From assembly GCF_003751225.1 (NCBI RefSeq), contig NZ_RJKE01000001.1:2418001-2482000 (forward strand): a DNA stretch of 64,000 bases. The letters run 5' to 3'. Positions 18,701 through 29,521 of this stretch are shown here, piece after piece. Under the pieces are notes generated by a model. The model did no database searches and had not been told where the DNA came from. It saw only the letters and a program-made list of their open reading frames with translations. A program made the translations under genes and the position numbers. Every line of letters begins with the position of its first letter. Within the stretch, counting starts at the first letter, position 1. Origin of the DNA: Actinocorallia herbida. GTDB lineage: Bacteria > Actinomycetota > Actinomycetes > Streptosporangiales > Streptosporangiaceae.

Positions 18701-21305
18701 CGTCGCGCTGCACCTCGCCGCGCAGTCGCTGCGCTCGGGCGAGTCCGACCTCGCGCTCGCGGGCGGCGTGGCGATCATGTCGTCGCCCGCGGTGTTCGTG
18801 GAGTTCTCCCGGCAGCGCGGTCTTTCCCCCGACGGCAGGTGCAAGGCCTACGCCGACGCCGCCGACGGCACGGGCTGGGCCGAGGGCGTCGCCGTCCTCC
18901 TGGTCGAACGCCTGTCGGACGCGGTGCGCAACGGCCACCGGGTCCTCGCGGTCGTCCGCGGCACCGCGGTGAACCAGGACGGCGCGTCCAACGGCCTCAC
19001 CGCGCCGAACGGGCCCGCCCAGCAGCGCGTCATCCGCCGCGCGCTCGACGCGGCGGGCCTCGGCCCGGCCGACGTGGACGCGGTCGAGGGCCACGGCACG
19101 GGCACCAGGCTCGGCGACCCGATCGAGGCCCAGGCCGTGCTCGCGACGTACGGCGGCGAGCGCGCGCACCCGCTGCTGCTGGGGTCCCTGAAGTCGAACA
19201 TCGGGCACACCCAGGCCGCCGCGGGGGCCGCCGGCGTGATCAAGATGGTCGGCGCGCTCGCCCGGGGCGTCCTGCCGAAGACCCTGCACGTGGACAGCCC
19301 GACGGGGCAGGTCGACTGGGACTCGGGCGCGGTCGAGCTGCTCACCGAGCAGCGCGCCTGGCCCGAGACCGGACGGCCGCGCCGCGCCGCGGTGTCGGCG
19401 TTCGGGGTGAGCGGCACGAACGCCCACGTCATCCTCGAGCAGGCCCCCGCGGAACCGGAGCCGGAGCCCGGCGCGGACGACCCGGGCGCGCCCTGGCCCG
19501 TCTCCGGCCGGACCCCCGCCGCACTCGCCGCCCAGGCCGCCGCCCTAAGCGCGCTAGACGGCTCGGTGAAGACGGTCGACGTGGGCGCGTCCCTGGTACG
19601 CGGCCGGTCCGCCTTCGACGAGCGCGCTGTCGTCCTCGCCGACCACCGGACGGCGCTGGCCGCGCTCGCCGAAGGCACGACCCCCGCTCAGGCGGTGCGC
19701 GGCAAGGCCGACCTTTCCGGCAAGACGGTCTTCGTCTTCCCCGGCCAGGGCCCGCAGTGGGCCGGGATGGGCGCAGAACTCCTCGACTCCTCACCGGTGT
19801 TCGCCGCGAAGATCGCCGAGGCCGCCCGCGCCCTCGCCCCGCACACCGACTTCGACCTCGAAGCGGTCCTGCGCACCGGCGACGGGCTCGACCGGGTCGA
19901 GGTCGTGCAGCCCGCGCTGTGGGCGGTGAACGTCGCGCTGGCCGACGTGTGGCGGGCGCAGGGGGTCGTCCCCGCCGCAGTCGTCGGGCACAGCCAGGGC
20001 GAGATCGCGGCCGCCGTCGTCGCCGGGGCGCTGTCCCTGGAGGACGGGGCCAGGGTCGTCGCGCTGCGCAGCCGGGCGCTCCGCGCGCTCGCCGGGACGG
20101 GCGGGATGGCCGCCCTGGAGACGACCAGGGAGGAGGCCGAGGAGCGGATCGCCGGGCGGGACGCGGCGGTCGCCGCCGTCAACGCGCCCCGCGCGACGGT
20201 GCTGGCCGGGAGCCGCGCGGACCTGGAGGCGATCGTCGCCGAGGTGACGGCCTCGGGACGCCGCGCCCGGCTCATCGACGTCGACTACGCCTCGCACTCC
20301 CCGCACGTCGCGGCGATCGAGTCCGACGTGCTGGCGGCCCTCGCCGGGGTGCGGCCCGCGCCGTCGGAGATCCCGATCCTGTCCACGGTGACGGCCGACT
20401 GGATCGACACCACGGCGCTCGACGCCTCCTACTGGTTCGCCAACCTCCGCTCCGAGGTCAGGTTCGCCGACGCCGTCCGGGTCCTGGCCGAGGCGGGGCA
20501 CGACGCCTTCGTCGAGGTCAGCCCGCATCCCGTCACCGTCTCGGCGCTCCAGGAGACGCTGGAGGACGCGGGCCGCCCCGAGGCGGTCGCCGCCGGGACG
20601 CTGCGGCGCGGCGAGGGAGGCACCGGCCGCTTCCTGCGGTCGGCCGCCGAGCTGTGGGTGCGCGGCGTTCCCGTGGACTGGCGGCCCGCACTGGACGGGG
20701 GCGTAGACACCCCGCTGCCTACGTACCGGTTCCAGCGCGCGCGCTATTGGCTGGAGCAGGACCACACGGGAGGCGGGACGGTCCGCGCCGACCTGCCCGC
20801 CGAGCCCGCCCCGCAGAGCTCCCCGCACGCCTTCGCCGGGCTCGCGGGCGAGGACCTGGACGAGGCGCTCACCCGCCTCGTCCGGGCCGAATCCGCCGCC
20901 GTGCTCGGGCTCGCCGGGCCCGCCGAGGTCGAGGAGGGCCGCGCCTACCGCGACGTCGGCCTCGACTCCCTGGCCGCGGTCGACCTGCGCAACCGGCTCG
21001 GCGCCGCGACCGGCCTCCGGCTGCCCGCGACCCTCGTCTTCGACCACCCGACGCCCCGGGACATCACCGCGTTCCTCCGCGCGGAACTGGGCGGCCAAGG
21101 CGGCGGGGTCGCCTTCCCGTCGCTCGACGCCTCGGTCGCCTACCTGGAGGAGGCGTTCGCCGCCCTGGACGCCGCCGACCCCGGCCGCGCCGGACTCGTC
21201 GCGAGGCTCCGCGCCCTCCTGGACGGCGGCCGCCGCGACGCGGGCGAGGTCGACCTCGACACGGCCACCGACGACGAGCTCTTCGAGCTCATGGACAACT
21301 TGTAG
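12750..21305 (+). CDS. Modular type I polyketide synthase, two modules KS-AT-DH-KR-ACP + KS-AT-ACP
   Basis: 2851 residues; the start lies one base after the previous stop, so translation is coupled. Residue positions: docking coil 1-30; KS 31-455; AT 634-910 (GHSIGE, HAFHS: malonyl); DH 989-1264 ([15 protein letters not shown]); KR 1459-1688 (GTGGLG, VDD as B-type marker, Tyr in GYAAAN); ACP 1719-1795 (LGLDS); KS 1806-2230 (TACSSS; EGHGTG instead of EAHGTG); AT 2326-2604 (GHSQGE, YASH: methylmalonyl); ACP 2706-2781 (VGLDS); C-terminal docking 2791-2851. The first module should give an alkene (E expected from a B-type KR with DH). The second lacks reductive domains and should leave a ketone beside a methyl branch. 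The first module has a linker about 75 residues longer than the second (near 14130-14390) and another insert before its KR (near 16850-16980). Confidence 0.95.
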   Translation: MSDQIRTLLKRVSAELFETREQLKEARDGRHEPIAIVGAACRFPGGVTSPEELWELVAEGRDAVGGFPEDRGWNLEKLFHPDPAHSGTSTTRHGAFLSDIAGFDAEFFGISPREALATDPQQRLLLETSWEAFERARIDVSGLRGSRTGVFAGVNGQDYAARLPSVPASVEGHLALGTAASVTSGRLSYWYGFEGPAVTVDTACSSSLVALHLAVRSLRDGESDFALVSGSTVMSSPVNFVEFSRQRGLSPDGRCKAFAEGADGTGWAEGVAVVLVQRLSDALRDGRRILGVVRGTAVNQDGASNGLTAPNGPAQRRVIRDALADARLTPDDIDVIEAHGTGTALGDPIEAEALIGAYAPGRARPLWLGSVKSNIGHTQAAAGLAGLLKLLGAFAHRTLPATLHITEPTRLIDWSATPLTLLTAPVPWPETDAPSRAAVSAFGVSGTNAHVILEQPPAALSSNPAEPHPRADGAGVRSASRPQEPAKETPRPAPGSTGEEVRPTDPSGAAPSEGRVPGSGPDRLEGAPGLPGAGETSSGASDFAERRAVAWPLSARTPGAIEAVAGRLARRAEGIGAAGAKDVGLSLAVTRAALPERAVVVAPPGGLRAALEGLAGGDPGVNVVRGRAEGAGLAFLFTGQGSQRAGMGRDLHGRFPVFAAAFDAAVGELDRNLVGFAPRPVRDVVFEGGPLLDETLYAQTGLFAVETALYALFEAWGVRPGLLAGHSIGEVSAAYAAGVWTLPDAARLVAARARLMQGLPRGGAMVAVEAAEEEVVPLLAGREGEVAIAAVNAARSVVLSGVEGPVLEVAERLAAEGRRTRRLRVSHAFHSPLLDPMLAEFGDVAADLSYTLPTVPVFSGVTGREADALTDPAYWVRQVRDAVRFHDVLGGLAKAGAASFVELGPDGVLSALAAQAVEGAAIPALRRDRDEEETVLLALGHVHAHGGAVAWERLFPEAKTVDLPVYPFQRRRFWLEADASGDASAFGLEPTGHPLLPAAGDLPGQDGTVLTGRISTAAHPWLADHVVQGAVVVPGTAFVEFALRAGAAAGTPVVAELVIEAPLVLPPGATADLRVVLAEPDGHGGRALTVHARVGAEWTRHAHGRLAPEEPAPAPEGVAAPEGAALAATPEEIYDALARTGLDYGPAFQGVTEVRRDGPALVAEVSLGDAERHSAGSFGLHPALLDAALHPAAHAADVPEGHSLLPYAWYGVRLHAPGAADLRVRLDPRAEHEFTIRAASPEGAPVLTVDALRARPVPLGGLAAAPRSLYRVTWAKAPEAPADPLSVDVLPAFPDPADDPVRATRALTAQVLAALQAHPDDAPALAVITPDPRHDPAASAVWGLVRAAQAERPGRYLLAAPTTPKPEPTGLETSPGPATESSAFVHGDLAAAHGAGPSRTPEPEFGPIGPGVRFGGLPEGVLRAFGAGETQVLFGEDGVVVPRLERAAAPVGEAREVDPEGLVLVTGGTGGLGAEVARHLVTARGVRRLLLAGRRGAGAPGALALVAELNGLGAEVEVVAVDVSDRAALAAVLEGREPSAVYHLAGVVDDGALGSLTAERVAGVLAAKADAAWHLHELTLDRELDAFVLFSSVAGVLGSAGQGGYAAANGFLDGLAALRTSQGLPAQSLAWGLWEGESGITAHLTAADLARAARRGVRALPVAEGLALLDAARRDGAPLLVPAALDLTAEDPGPLLRGLARPRRRAAAPRADAAAPTGEALLDLVRAQAAAVLGDPSGAVPADRAFTDLGLDSLTSVELRDRLSAALGRRLPATLTFDHPTPAALAAALDAEARPVGKEARRAAAPDEPIAIIGMACRLPGGVASPEELWDLVAEGRDAVTGFPDNRGWDLEGLYDPDPDVPGKSTVRHGGFLHDAGEFDAPFFGISPREALATDPQQRLLLETSWEAFERAGIDPSGLRGSRTGVFAGVMYHDYTPRIGEAPAALEGYLANGSAGSVASGRISYSFGFEGPAVTVDTACSSSLVALHLAAQSLRSGESDLALAGGVAIMSSPAVFVEFSRQRGLSPDGRCKAYADAADGTGWAEGVAVLLVERLSDAVRNGHRVLAVVRGTAVNQDGASNGLTAPNGPAQQRVIRRALDAAGLGPADVDAVEGHGTGTRLGDPIEAQAVLATYGGERAHPLLLGSLKSNIGHTQAAAGAAGVIKMVGALARGVLPKTLHVDSPTGQVDWDSGAVELLTEQRAWPETGRPRRAAVSAFGVSGTNAHVILEQAPAEPEPEPGADDPGAPWPVSGRTPAALAAQAAALSALDGSVKTVDVGASLVRGRSAFDERAVVLADHRTALAALAEGTTPAQAVRGKADLSGKTVFVFPGQGPQWAGMGAELLDSSPVFAAKIAEAARALAPHTDFDLEAVLRTGDGLDRVEVVQPALWAVNVALADVWRAQGVVPAAVVGHSQGEIAAAVVAGALSLEDGARVVALRSRALRALAGTGGMAALETTREEAEERIAGRDAAVAAVNAPRATVLAGSRADLEAIVAEVTASGRRARLIDVDYASHSPHVAAIESDVLAALAGVRPAPSEIPILSTVTADWIDTTALDASYWFANLRSEVRFADAVRVLAEAGHDAFVEVSPHPVTVSALQETLEDAGRPEAVAAGTLRRGEGGTGRFLRSAAELWVRGVPVDWRPALDGGVDTPLPTYRFQRARYWLEQDHTGGGTVRADLPAEPAPQSSPHAFAGLAGEDLDEALTRLVRAESAAVLGLAGPAEVEEGRAYRDVGLDSLAAVDLRNRLGAATGLRLPATLVFDHPTPRDITAFLRAELGGQGGGVAFPSLDASVAYLEEAFAALDAADPGRAGLVARLRALLDGGRRDAGEVDLDTATDDELFELMDNL

Positions 21306-21313
21306 GAGCAGAG

Positions 21314-24300
21314 ATGGCCACTGAAGAGAACCTTCTGCAAGACAAACTGAGGGACTACCTGAAGCGCGCGCTCGCCGACGTCACCCGGCTCAAGCGGCAG
21401 CTCGACGAGCCCGTCGCCATCGTCGGGATGGCCTGCCGCCTGCCCGGCGGGGTCGCCTCGCCGGACGATCTGTGGGACCTCGTCGCCGAAGGCCGCGACG
21501 CCGTCGGGCCGTTCCCGACCGACCGCGGCTGGGACCTCGACGCGCTCTACGACCCCGACCCCGAGCGGATCGGCACCTCCTACACCCGGCACGGCGGCTT
21601 CCTCGACGACGTCGCCGGGTTCGACGCGGGGTTCTTCGGGATCTCCCCGCGCGAGGCCCTCGCGATCGACCCACAGCAGCGGTTGCTGCTGGAGGTGTCG
21701 TGGGAGGCGCTGGAACGGGCGGGGCTCGACCCCGCGTCGCTGCGGGGAAGCCGGACCGCGGTCTTCGCCGGGCTCGCGGGCGAGGACTACGCGCCCGGCG
21801 AGACCCCCGAAGAGCTGGAGGGCTACATCGGGACGGGCACGCTGCGCAGCGTCGCGTCCGGCCGGATCGCCTACACCTTCGGCTTCGAGGGCCCCGCGAT
21901 CACCGTGGACACCGCGTGCTCGTCCTCGCTGGTCGCGCTGCACCTCGCGGCCCGCTCGCTGCGCGCGGGCGAGGCCGACCTCGCGCTCGTCGGCGGCGCG
22001 TCGATCATGGCCTCGCCGTTCGGGTTCATCGAGTTCTCCCGGCAGCGCGGCCTCTCCCCCGACGGAAGGTGCAAGGCGTTCGCCGCGACGGCCGACGGCA
22101 CCGGCTGGGCCGAGGGCGTCGCCGTCCTCGTGGTGGAGCGCCTGTCCGACGCGCAGCGGCTCGGCCACGAGATCCTCGCGGTCGTGCGCGGCAGCGCGAT
22201 CAACCAGGACGGCGCGTCCAACGGGCTCAGCGCGCCCAGCGGGCCCGCGCAGCGCCGTGTCATCCGCGACGCGCTCGCCGCCGCGGGGCTCCAGCCAGGC
22301 GACGTCGACGTGGTCGAGGCGCACGGCACGGGCACGTCGCTCGGCGACCCCATCGAAGCCTCCGCGCTCATCGCCGCCTACGGGCAGGGCCGCGACCGCC
22401 CCCTCCTCCTGGGCTCCCTGAAGTCGAACATCGGCCACACCCAGGCCGCCGCGGGCGCCGCGGGCATCATCAAGATGGTCCAGGCGCTCCGCCACGCCGA
22501 ACTCCCCGCGACCCTCCACGCCGCCGACCCGACCCCCCTCGTCGACTGGACCGCGGGCTCCGTCGAGCTCCTCACCACCGCCCGCCCCTGGCCCGCCACC
22601 GACCGCCCCCGCCGCTTCGGCATCTCCGCCTTCGGCGTCAGCGGCACCAACGCCCACGTTCTCATCGAACAGCCCCCCGCCGCGGCCCGGCCCGCCGCGC
22701 GCTCTTCCGCCGAAGGAGCCGCGCCCGCGTCGGCCCAGGGCGCCCCGCCCACCCGCACGCCGCATCACGCGCCGGCCTCCGGGCCGGACAGCGCGCCGAA
22801 CGCGCAGGACGGGGCGTCCGCTACCGGGCCGGGTGGCGCGCCGGGCGACGCGCCGTTCTCGGAGAAGGACGGAGAGCCCGCCTCCGCGCAGGGCCAGGCG
22901 CCCGCCTTGCCCGGCGGTGCGGCGGGCGGGCCTTGGCCGGTGCCGATCTCCGGGAGGTCCGCGGCGGCGCTGCGGGCGCAGGCGGGGACGCTGCCCGACG
23001 GGGCGGGGATCGCGGATCTCGGGTTCTCGCTCGCGACCACGCGGACGGCGCATCCGTATCGGGCCGTCGCGGTGGCGGCGGACCGGGAGGGACTGGATCG
23101 GGCGTTCGGCGCGTTCGGGCGGGGCGAGACCTCGCCGGACGTGGTGAGCGGGCGTCCCGGCGGGCTCGCCTTCCTGTTCACGGGGCAGGGGAGCCAGCGC
23201 GCCGGGATGGGGCGGGAGCTGCTGGAGAGCGAGCCGGTGTTCGCCGAGGCGTTCCGGGCCGTGGTCTTCGAGCTCGACCGGCATCTCGCCGGGCACGCGG
23301 CGCGGTCCGTCGCCGACGTGGTGCTGGAGGGCGGACCCGAACTCGATCTGACGCTCTACGCGCAGACGGGGCTGTTCGCGCTGGAGGTCGCGCTGTTCCG
23401 GCTTTACGAGTCCTGGGGAGCGCGTCCCGATTTCGTGGCGGGGCACTCGATCGGGGAGCTCGCCGCGGCGCACGCGGCCGGGATCTGGACGCTGGAGGAC
23501 GCCGCGGCGCTCGTCGCGGCCCGCGCGCGGCTCATGCAGGCGCTGCCGGGCGGCGGCGCGATGACGGCGGTGGAGGCCACGGAAGAGGAGGTCGCGCCCC
23601 TGCTCGGGAAGGGCGCCGACCTCGCCGCGGTGAACGGGCCGTCGGCCGTCGTGGTGTCCGGGGACGCCGTGGCCGTGGGGGAGGTGGCCGCGCACTTCGC
23701 CGCGCTCGGCCGCCGGACCCGTCCGCTGCGCGTGTCGCACGCCTTCCACTCCGCGCACATGGACGGGATGCTCGCCGAGTTCGGCGAGGTGGCCCGATCC
23801 GTCGCGCACCGCAGGCCGGTGCTGCCGGTCCTGTCGAACCTCACCGGGGAGCCGCTCACCGAGGCGCCCGCGCCGGAGTACTGGGTGCGGCACGTCCGCG
23901 AGGCGGTCAGGTTCGCCGACGTGCTGGACCGGCTCGCGGCCGAGGGCGTCACCGCCTTCGTCGAGCTGGGACCGGACGGGGTACTGAGCGCGCTCGCGGC
24001 CCGCGCGCTGCCGGAGGGCGGGAGCGCGGTCCCCGCGCTGCGGCCGGGCCGTCCGGAACGGACGACCGCGCTGCTCGGGCTCGGCCTCGCGCACGCGGCG
24101 GGCAAGGACGTCGCATGGCGCGGGTTCTTCGCGAACGCCCGGAAGATCCCACTGCCGACCTATCCGTTTCAGCGCGAACGGTTCTGGCTGACCCCGCGCC
24201 CGGCGGGCGACGCGGCGGGGCTCGGCCTCGACCGGCCGGGGCACCCGCTGCTCGGCGCGGCCCTGTCCCTCGCCGACACGCCGGGCACGGTCCTCACCGG

Positions 24301-27300
24301 ACGGCTGTCGCTGCGCACCCACCCGTGGCTCGCCGACCACGCCGTGCAGGGCACCGTCATCGTCCCGGGCACCGCGCTCGTGGAGCTCGCCGTCCGGGCG
24401 GGCGACGAGGCGGGTCTGCCGGTGCTCGCCGAACTCGTCATCGAGGCGCCGCTGCCGGTGCCCGAGAAGGGCGGGACCACGCTTCAGGTCGCGGTGGGCG
24501 AGCCCGCGCCGGACGGGACCCGCCAGGTCACCGTGCACTCCCGCGCCGAAGGGTCCACCGGGCCGTGGACCCGGCACGCGGTCGGCGTCCTCGCGTCCGG
24601 TCCGGCCGCCGCGCCGCCCGCCGACGCCGCCTGGCCCCCGGCCGGGGCGGAGCCCGTGGACGTCGCCGAGATCTACCCCGAGCTGTCGGACGCGGGCCTG
24701 CACTACGGTCCCGCCTTCCGAGGGCTGCGCGCCGCGTGGCGGCTGCCGGAAGGGTTCGCCGCCGAGGTCGCGCTGCCCGCCGACACCCCGGCCGACGCGT
24801 TCGGCATCCACCCGGCGCTGCTGGACGCCGCCCTGCACATTCCCGCTCATCACGGACTGGCGACCAGCCCCGAGGGCAGCAACAGGCTTCCGTTCGCCTA
24901 CTCCGACGTCCGGCTGCACGCCTCCGGCGCGGCGGTCCTCCGGGTGCGGATCACCCTGCGGGGGGAGGACGAGCTCGCCCTGGAGGCGGCCGACGAGACC
25001 GGCGCGCCCGTCGTCAGCGTCGGCGCGCTCCGCGCCCGCCTGGTCTCCGCCCGGCAGCTCCGCACGGCGGGACCCGCCGACCTGTACGAGGTCCGCTGGA
25101 CCGAGGTCGCCCCCGCCGGACGGTCGGGCACCGACCCCGAGGTCATCGAAGCCGCCGACGCGCCTAGCGCGCTGGCGCAACTCCAGGAAGCCCTCGAAGG
25201 GGACCGCCCGATCCTCGTGCGCACTCGCGCCGCCGTCGCCGTGACGGACGGGGACAGCCCGGTCCTCACCGCCGCTCCCGTCTGGGGCCTCGTCCGCGCC
25301 GCCCAGGCCGAGCACCCCGGCCGGATCGTCCTCCTGGACGTCCCCGAGGGCGAGCACGCCCCTACCGACCCGTTCGCCTACGCCGAACCCCAGCTCGCCG
25401 TGCGCGCCGGCCTGGTCCACGCCCCCCGCCTGGTCCGCGCCGCCCCACCCGCCGACGACGCCCGTCCGACGACCTGGCGCACCGACGGCACCGTCCTCAT
25501 CACCGGCGGCACCGGCGTCCTGGGCGCCGCCGTCGCCCGCCATCTCGTGACCGCCCACGGCGTCCGCAACCTTCTCCTCCTCAGCCGGACCGGCCCCGAC
25601 ACCCCCGCCGCCAAGGCCCTCATCGAAGACCTCGCCGCCCTGTCCCCCTCGAAGCCCGTCGGTCCGGGCACGAAGGCGTCCGGGGAGGCGACCGGAGCGC
25701 GCGTCCCTGATGGTGCCGACCTCGGCGCCGTCGACCCGGCCACGAACGAGGAGCCCGCGGAGGCGGTCGCGGCTCTCTCCGGCGATCGTGACGATCCAGT
25801 TGATCTCGCCCATGCGCGGCCGGGCGGTGCCGGGGTCGCGGGTCCGGGCGGGGTGCGGGTCGAGGTGGTCGCGGTGGACGTGGCCGATCGGGAGGCGCTC
25901 GCGGCGGTGCTCGCCGGGATCCCCGGGGACCGGCCGCTGACGGGCGTCGTGCACACCGCAGGGGTCGTCGACGACGGGCTCGTGGAGACGGTCACGCCCG
26001 AGCGGCTCGACGGGGTCTTCGCGGCCAAGGGGACCGGGGCCTGGCATCTGCACGAGCTGACCGAGGGGCTCGAGCTCGACGCGTTCGTGCTGTACTCGTC
26101 GGCCGCAGGCATCCTCGGCGGACCAGGGCAGGGGTCCTACGCGGCGGCCAACACGTTCCTGGACGCGCTCGCGGCGCACCGTCGCGAGCGCGGGCTGCCC
26201 GGCACGTCGCTGGCGTGGGGGATGTGGGCCGAGCCGTCGGGGGTGACCGCGCACCTCACCGAGGTGGACCGCAGCCGCGCCGCCCGCTCGGGCATCCGGC
26301 CGCTGGAGACCGGGGCCGGGCTCGCGCTGTTCGACGCGGCGCTGGGGCTCGACCGGGCTCTGCTGGTGCCCGCGCCGCTCGATCCGGCGGCGCTGCGGGC
26401 GCGTGGCGACGACCTGCCCGCGATCCTGCGGGCGCTCGTCCCCCCGGCCAGGCGCGCGGCGTCGGCCGCCGCGGGAGGCCCGTCGCTCGCCCGCAGGCTC
26501 GCCGGGGTCCCCGAGGACGGCCGCGAGAACGCCCTCGTGGAGATCCTCCGGGAGGAGGCCGCCGCGGTCCTCGGCACGACGGCCGACCGGATCGAACCGG
26601 ACCGGCCGTTCCAGGAGGTCGGGCTCGACTCGCTCGCTTCGGTCGAGCTGCGCAACCGGCTCGGGGCGCTCAGCGGGCTGCGGCTCTCGGCGACCGTCAC
26701 CTTCGACCATCCCGACGCCCGCGCGCTCGCCGGCCACCTGCTGACGCTCCTCGGCGACGCCCCCGCCGACGGCCCCGCGCCCGCCGCCGCCGACGCCGAC
26801 CGGTACGGCCCGCTCTCCACCCTCTACCGGGGCCTCGCCGCGCGCGGGGAGTTCGCCGCCGCGGCGGAGCTCATCGGCGTCGCCTCGCACCTGCGGTCGT
26901 CGTTCACCGCCGCGGAGCGGGCCGCGCACACCAAGCCCCCGCTCACCCTCGCCGAGGGTCCCGCGGAGGTCGCGCTCGTGCTCTTCCCGGCGGTGAGCGC
27001 CATCTCGGGCCCGCACGAGTACGCCAGGTTCGGGCACGCCATGCGCGGCGAGCGCGACGTGTTCGTGCTGCCGTCGCCGGGCTACGCCGAGACCGACGCG
27101 CTCCCGGACAGCGAGGACACCTACATCGGCATGCACGCCGACACCGTCGAGGCGCTCGTCGCGGGCCGTCCGTACGCGGTGCTCGGGCGGTCGATGGGCG
27201 GGTGCATCGCGCACTCGGTCGCGGCCGAGCTGGAGCGGCGCGGGCACGGGGCGCGCGGCCTCGCGCTCATCGACACCTATCCGATCGACAGCCCGATCCG

Positions 27301-27664
27301 GCCCGGCTTCGCCGACTGGTGGCTCGCCGCGATGCTCACCGGGATGATCGACCGGATCGAGCGCTACGACATGGTGTGGAGCGACGCGAGCCTCACCACG
27401 ATGGGCGCCTACGGCCGCGTCCTGGCCGCCTGGGACCCCGCCCCGATCGCCGCGCCCACCTACCTGCTGCGCGCCGCCGAGCCGCTGCGGCACACCGTCG
27501 TGGACGGCCCGCACGACTGGCGCGCGTTCTGGCCGCTGCCGCACGACACGGCCGACGTGCCCGGAGACCACTTCACGGTCCTGGAGGATCACGCCGGGAC
27601 GACCGTCGACGCGGTCCGCGCCTGGCTCGACACACTCACCACCCTTCAAGGAGGACAAGGATGA
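21314..27664 (+). CDS. Terminal type I polyketide synthase, KS-AT-DH-KR-ACP-TE
   Basis: 2116 residues, starting 8 bases after the previous stop (TAGGAGCAG carries the ribosome site). Docking coil 1-31; KS 32-455; AT 616-900 (GHSIGE, HAFHS: malonyl); DH 975-1250 ([15 protein letters not shown]); KR 1391-1696 (GTGVLG, VDD B-type marker, Tyr in SYAAAN); ACP 1741-1813 (VGLDS); thioesterase 1883-2116 with probable triad Ser1960 (GRSMG), Asp1987 and His2086. The TE releases the finished chain, by lactonisation or hydrolysis. Odd points: a roughly 70-residue Gly/Pro/Ala-rich insert inside the KR Rossmann fold (nt about 25642-25850), a roughly 85-residue KS-AT linker, and GRSMG where macrolide TEs usually have GHSAG. 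The stop overlaps the next start (ATGA), so the dehydrogenase is co-translated. Confidence 0.95.
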   Translation: MATEENLLQDKLRDYLKRALADVTRLKRQLDEPVAIVGMACRLPGGVASPDDLWDLVAEGRDAVGPFPTDRGWDLDALYDPDPERIGTSYTRHGGFLDDVAGFDAGFFGISPREALAIDPQQRLLLEVSWEALERAGLDPASLRGSRTAVFAGLAGEDYAPGETPEELEGYIGTGTLRSVASGRIAYTFGFEGPAITVDTACSSSLVALHLAARSLRAGEADLALVGGASIMASPFGFIEFSRQRGLSPDGRCKAFAATADGTGWAEGVAVLVVERLSDAQRLGHEILAVVRGSAINQDGASNGLSAPSGPAQRRVIRDALAAAGLQPGDVDVVEAHGTGTSLGDPIEASALIAAYGQGRDRPLLLGSLKSNIGHTQAAAGAAGIIKMVQALRHAELPATLHAADPTPLVDWTAGSVELLTTARPWPATDRPRRFGISAFGVSGTNAHVLIEQPPAAARPAARSSAEGAAPASAQGAPPTRTPHHAPASGPDSAPNAQDGASATGPGGAPGDAPFSEKDGEPASAQGQAPALPGGAAGGPWPVPISGRSAAALRAQAGTLPDGAGIADLGFSLATTRTAHPYRAVAVAADREGLDRAFGAFGRGETSPDVVSGRPGGLAFLFTGQGSQRAGMGRELLESEPVFAEAFRAVVFELDRHLAGHAARSVADVVLEGGPELDLTLYAQTGLFALEVALFRLYESWGARPDFVAGHSIGELAAAHAAGIWTLEDAAALVAARARLMQALPGGGAMTAVEATEEEVAPLLGKGADLAAVNGPSAVVVSGDAVAVGEVAAHFAALGRRTRPLRVSHAFHSAHMDGMLAEFGEVARSVAHRRPVLPVLSNLTGEPLTEAPAPEYWVRHVREAVRFADVLDRLAAEGVTAFVELGPDGVLSALAARALPEGGSAVPALRPGRPERTTALLGLGLAHAAGKDVAWRGFFANARKIPLPTYPFQRERFWLTPRPAGDAAGLGLDRPGHPLLGAALSLADTPGTVLTGRLSLRTHPWLADHAVQGTVIVPGTALVELAVRAGDEAGLPVLAELVIEAPLPVPEKGGTTLQVAVGEPAPDGTRQVTVHSRAEGSTGPWTRHAVGVLASGPAAAPPADAAWPPAGAEPVDVAEIYPELSDAGLHYGPAFRGLRAAWRLPEGFAAEVALPADTPADAFGIHPALLDAALHIPAHHGLATSPEGSNRLPFAYSDVRLHASGAAVLRVRITLRGEDELALEAADETGAPVVSVGALRARLVSARQLRTAGPADLYEVRWTEVAPAGRSGTDPEVIEAADAPSALAQLQEALEGDRPILVRTRAAVAVTDGDSPVLTAAPVWGLVRAAQAEHPGRIVLLDVPEGEHAPTDPFAYAEPQLAVRAGLVHAPRLVRAAPPADDARPTTWRTDGTVLITGGTGVLGAAVARHLVTAHGVRNLLLLSRTGPDTPAAKALIEDLAALSPSKPVGPGTKASGEATGARVPDGADLGAVDPATNEEPAEAVAALSGDRDDPVDLAHARPGGAGVAGPGGVRVEVVAVDVADREALAAVLAGIPGDRPLTGVVHTAGVVDDGLVETVTPERLDGVFAAKGTGAWHLHELTEGLELDAFVLYSSAAGILGGPGQGSYAAANTFLDALAAHRRERGLPGTSLAWGMWAEPSGVTAHLTEVDRSRAARSGIRPLETGAGLALFDAALGLDRALLVPAPLDPAALRARGDDLPAILRALVPPARRAASAAAGGPSLARRLAGVPEDGRENALVEILREEAAAVLGTTADRIEPDRPFQEVGLDSLASVELRNRLGALSGLRLSATVTFDHPDARALAGHLLTLLGDAPADGPAPAAADADRYGPLSTLYRGLAARGEFAAAAELIGVASHLRSSFTAAERAAHTKPPLTLAEGPAEVALVLFPAVSAISGPHEYARFGHAMRGERDVFVLPSPGYAETDALPDSEDTYIGMHADTVEALVAGRPYAVLGRSMGGCIAHSVAAELERRGHGARGLALIDTYPIDSPIRPGFADWWLAAMLTGMIDRIERYDMVWSDASLTTMGAYGRVLAAWDPAPIAAPTYLLRAAEPLRHTVVDGPHDWRAFWPLPHDTADVPGDHFTVLEDHAGTTVDAVRAWLDTLTTLQGGQG

Positions 27665-28434
27665 CCTCAGTAGTAGCCGTCACCGGAGCGGGCTCCGGGA
27701 TCGGCCTGGCGACGGCCTTGCTCTACGCCGAACGCGGCTACCGCGTCGTCGCCGTCGACGTGGACGCCGAGGGCCTGGCCAAGGCCGGCGCCGCCGAGGG
27801 CGTCGAGACGCTCCGCGGCGACGTGGCCGACCCGGAGGTGAACGAGGCGTTCGTCGCGCTCGCGCTGGAGCGGTTCGGCCGCCTCGACGCGGTCGTGCTG
27901 AACGCCGGGTTCGGCGGCGCCGGGCCGCTGGACTCGCCCGGCGCGATCGAGCGGTTCGACCGGATCATCGCGGTCAACCTGCGCGGGGTCGCGCTGGGCG
28001 TCCGGGCGGCGCTCCCGGCGTTCCGCGCGGCGGGGGGCGGCGCGGTGGTCGCGACGTCCTCGGTGTCCGGCCTCGCCGGGGACCCCGCGACGTGGGCGTA
28101 CAACGCGGCCAAGGCCGGCGTGATCAACCTCGTCCGGGGGCTCGCGATCGACTACGCGGTGGAGAACATCCGGGTCAACGCGATCGCGCCCGGCGGGTCG
28201 GCGACCGCGCTCACCGCGGGCGTCATCGCGCACCCGGAACTGGGCCCGGCCGTCACCCGGCGGATCCCGCTCCAGCGCTGGTCGGAGCCGCGTGAGCAGG
28301 CCGAGGCGATCTTCTTCCTCACCTCGCCCGCCGCGTCCTACATCACCGGCGTCACGCTCCCGGTGGACGGCGGCCTCAGCGCCAACGGAGGCATCCTCCT
28401 GCCTCCCGCCTTCCCCGGCGACGCCCCCCACTGA
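27661..28434 (+). CDS. Short-chain dehydrogenase/reductase, PKS-linked
   Basis: 257 residues. The ATG overlaps the PKS stop, and AAGGAGGA at 27648-27655 is an excellent ribosome site embedded in the PKS tail, so expression is tied to the synthase. Classical SDR features: cofactor motif GAGSGIG near residue 9, NAG after the fourth strand, catalytic Ser in TSSVSG, and YNAAK; the C-terminus ends in TLPVDGG before a short tail. The family oxidises or reduces alcohols and ketones with NAD(P). By position it is a tailoring enzyme, perhaps acting on the C9 alcohol or C5 ketone predicted from the modules. The substrate is inference. Confidence 0.9.
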   Translation: MTSVVAVTGAGSGIGLATALLYAERGYRVVAVDVDAEGLAKAGAAEGVETLRGDVADPEVNEAFVALALERFGRLDAVVLNAGFGGAGPLDSPGAIERFDRIIAVNLRGVALGVRAALPAFRAAGGGAVVATSSVSGLAGDPATWAYNAAKAGVINLVRGLAIDYAVENIRVNAIAPGGSATALTAGVIAHPELGPAVTRRIPLQRWSEPREQAEAIFFLTSPAASYITGVTLPVDGGLSANGGILLPPAFPGDAPH

Positions 28435-28450
28435 CACACCGGTTCGCCCT

Positions 28451-28500
28451 GAAGCAGACCCCCCGAAGCAGACCCCCGAAGCGGACACCCCGAAGGAGAC
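28451..28500 (+). repeat. Imperfect 13-14 bp tandem repeat ending in a ribosome site
   Basis: Units GAAGCAGACCCCCC (28451), GAAGCAGACCCCC (28465), GAAGCGGACACCCC (28478) and a partial GAAGGAGAC (28492). The last unit supplies the Shine-Dalgarno sequence for the gene starting at 28504. Confidence 0.8.
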
Positions 28501-28503
28501 GAC

Positions 28504-28929
28504 ATGAGCACGACCACGCAGAGCACCGCCGCCCAGAACAAGGAGACCGCCCGGCGCTTCTACGCCGAGCTGGTGACCGGCCCGCACCCCGAGCTGCTCG
28601 AGGAGTTCGTCGCGCCCGACGCGGTCGACGAGACCTCGACGGGCGCGGGCGGCATCGAGGACTTCCGCGCCCACCTCGCGTGGATCGCCGAGTCCGCGGG
28701 CGACGTGACGGCCACCGTCACCGACGCCGTCGCCGAGGACGACCGGGTGGTGGTCTTCTGGCGGATCGAGGGCACCCACACCGGCGAGCTGTTCGGCGTC
28801 CCGCCGACCGGCCGCAGGTTCAGCGGGCACAGCGTCAGCACGATCACCTTCCGCGACGGCAAGATCGTCCGCTACGCCGTACTGCCGGACCGCCTCGGCA
28901 TCGTCCAGCAGCTCGGCGCGCCCGTATGA
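28504..28929 (+). CDS. SnoaL-like / NTF2-fold ester cyclase family protein
   Basis: 141 residues, GAAGGAG 7 bases before the start. The pattern of an N-terminal helix (NKETARRFYAELV), a central acidic region and a C-terminal sheet with GTHTGELFGVPPTGRRFSGHSVSTITFRDGKI is typical of SnoaL-like ester cyclases in the NTF2/ketosteroid-isomerase fold. Related proteins in polyketide pathways close carbocycles, open epoxides or form cyclic ethers. The gene follows the PKS-linked dehydrogenase and overlaps the next gene by ATGA, so a role in ring formation on the released polyketide is plausible. The reaction is inference. Confidence 0.85.
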   Translation: MSTTTQSTAAQNKETARRFYAELVTGPHPELLEEFVAPDAVDETSTGAGGIEDFRAHLAWIAESAGDVTATVTDAVAEDDRVVVFWRIEGTHTGELFGVPPTGRRFSGHSVSTITFRDGKIVRYAVLPDRLGIVQQLGAPV

Positions 28930-29384
28930 GCGCGCCCCTCAGGCACGCCGACAGGCAGGAGATCGCCGGGGTCCTCGCGCTGTTCGCGCACGCCTTCGAC
29001 AACGGCGAGGTGGCGGATCTGGGCCTGGTCTTCACCAAGGACGCGGTGATCGAGCTGCGCCGGACCGGCCGTGAGGTCGCCGGGCTGGACGCGATCGCGG
29101 AGTTCTCCACGGCGCTCGCCGAGGGCGACGCGCCCGACCACCACACCCTCGACACGGTCCTGGTCGCCGAGACCCCGGGCCGGGTCCGTGCGCGCAGCAG
29201 GTACCTCGCGGTCCTCCCGGACGGCGCGGTGCACAACGGCGACTTCCTCGACGTCCTGGTGCTCACCGACGACGGCTGGCGGATCGCGCGGCGCGTCTCG
29301 GTGCCCCGCTACCCGCTGGGGGAACCCCTGGTCCCGCTGCCCGAGGGCTATGTGGATCCCTGGCGCCCGACGCGTTCGGGATAA
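28926..29384 (+). CDS. Second NTF2-fold (SnoaL-type) protein
   Basis: 152 residues, start overlapping the upstream stop (ATGA). The sequence begins with a helix (ADRQEIAGVLALFAHAFDNGEVADLGLVFTKDAVIEL, quoted only as a fold hallmark in parts: RQEIAGVL and FTKDAV) and ends in a strand reading LTDDGWRIARRVSV, the usual NTF2-like ending. It resembles SnoaL-like domains that lack an assigned reaction. Being paired with another NTF2 protein recalls polyether pathways, where two such proteins act together on epoxide or ether ring closure, but no epoxidase is visible here. It may be catalytic or a partner subunit of the preceding protein. Confidence 0.8.
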   Translation: MSAPLRHADRQEIAGVLALFAHAFDNGEVADLGLVFTKDAVIELRRTGREVAGLDAIAEFSTALAEGDAPDHHTLDTVLVAETPGRVRARSRYLAVLPDGAVHNGDFLDVLVLTDDGWRIARRVSVPRYPLGEPLVPLPEGYVDPWRPTRSG

Positions 29385-29432
29385 GGGGTCGGTAGGGGTT
29401 CGGACGTCTGGTCCGCCCCGTTCGCGGCGGGC

Positions 29433-29438
29433 TAGCTT
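29433..29438 (+). promoter_or_regulatory. Candidate -10 box (TAGCTT) of the importer operon
   Basis: TAGCTT matches the TAGCGT/TAGCTT boxes placed 6-7 bases before other starts in this window. Transcription from here would begin near 29445 and give a leader of about 76 bases before the binding-protein gene. No convincing -35 element. Confidence 0.4.
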
Positions 29439-29461
29439 CGCCCCAATCCCTTCTTTTCCTA

Positions 29462-29503
29462 TCGGAAGGGGTCGGATCTCACCGGAGGTCCGGCCCCTTC
29501 CGA
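29462..29503 (+). promoter_or_regulatory. Strong stem-loop in the leader of the importer operon, or terminator of the PKS operon
   Basis: TCGGAAGGGGTCGGA (29462-29476) pairs with TCCGGCCCCTTCCGA (29489-29503), with one G-U wobble and a 12-base loop containing ACCGGAGG. It lies after the NTF2 genes and just before the ribosome site of the binding protein. There is no U-tract, so terminator and leader-regulator readings are both open. Confidence 0.6.
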
Positions 29504-29521
29504 CGTCCCCCCGGAGCGAGC

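Noticed and set aside
21140-27658. 2172-residue open frame on the minus strand
   Set aside because: Antisense to the terminal PKS gene; its sequence is compositional (Arg/Gly/Asp-rich) with no domain, an effect of high GC at third positions.
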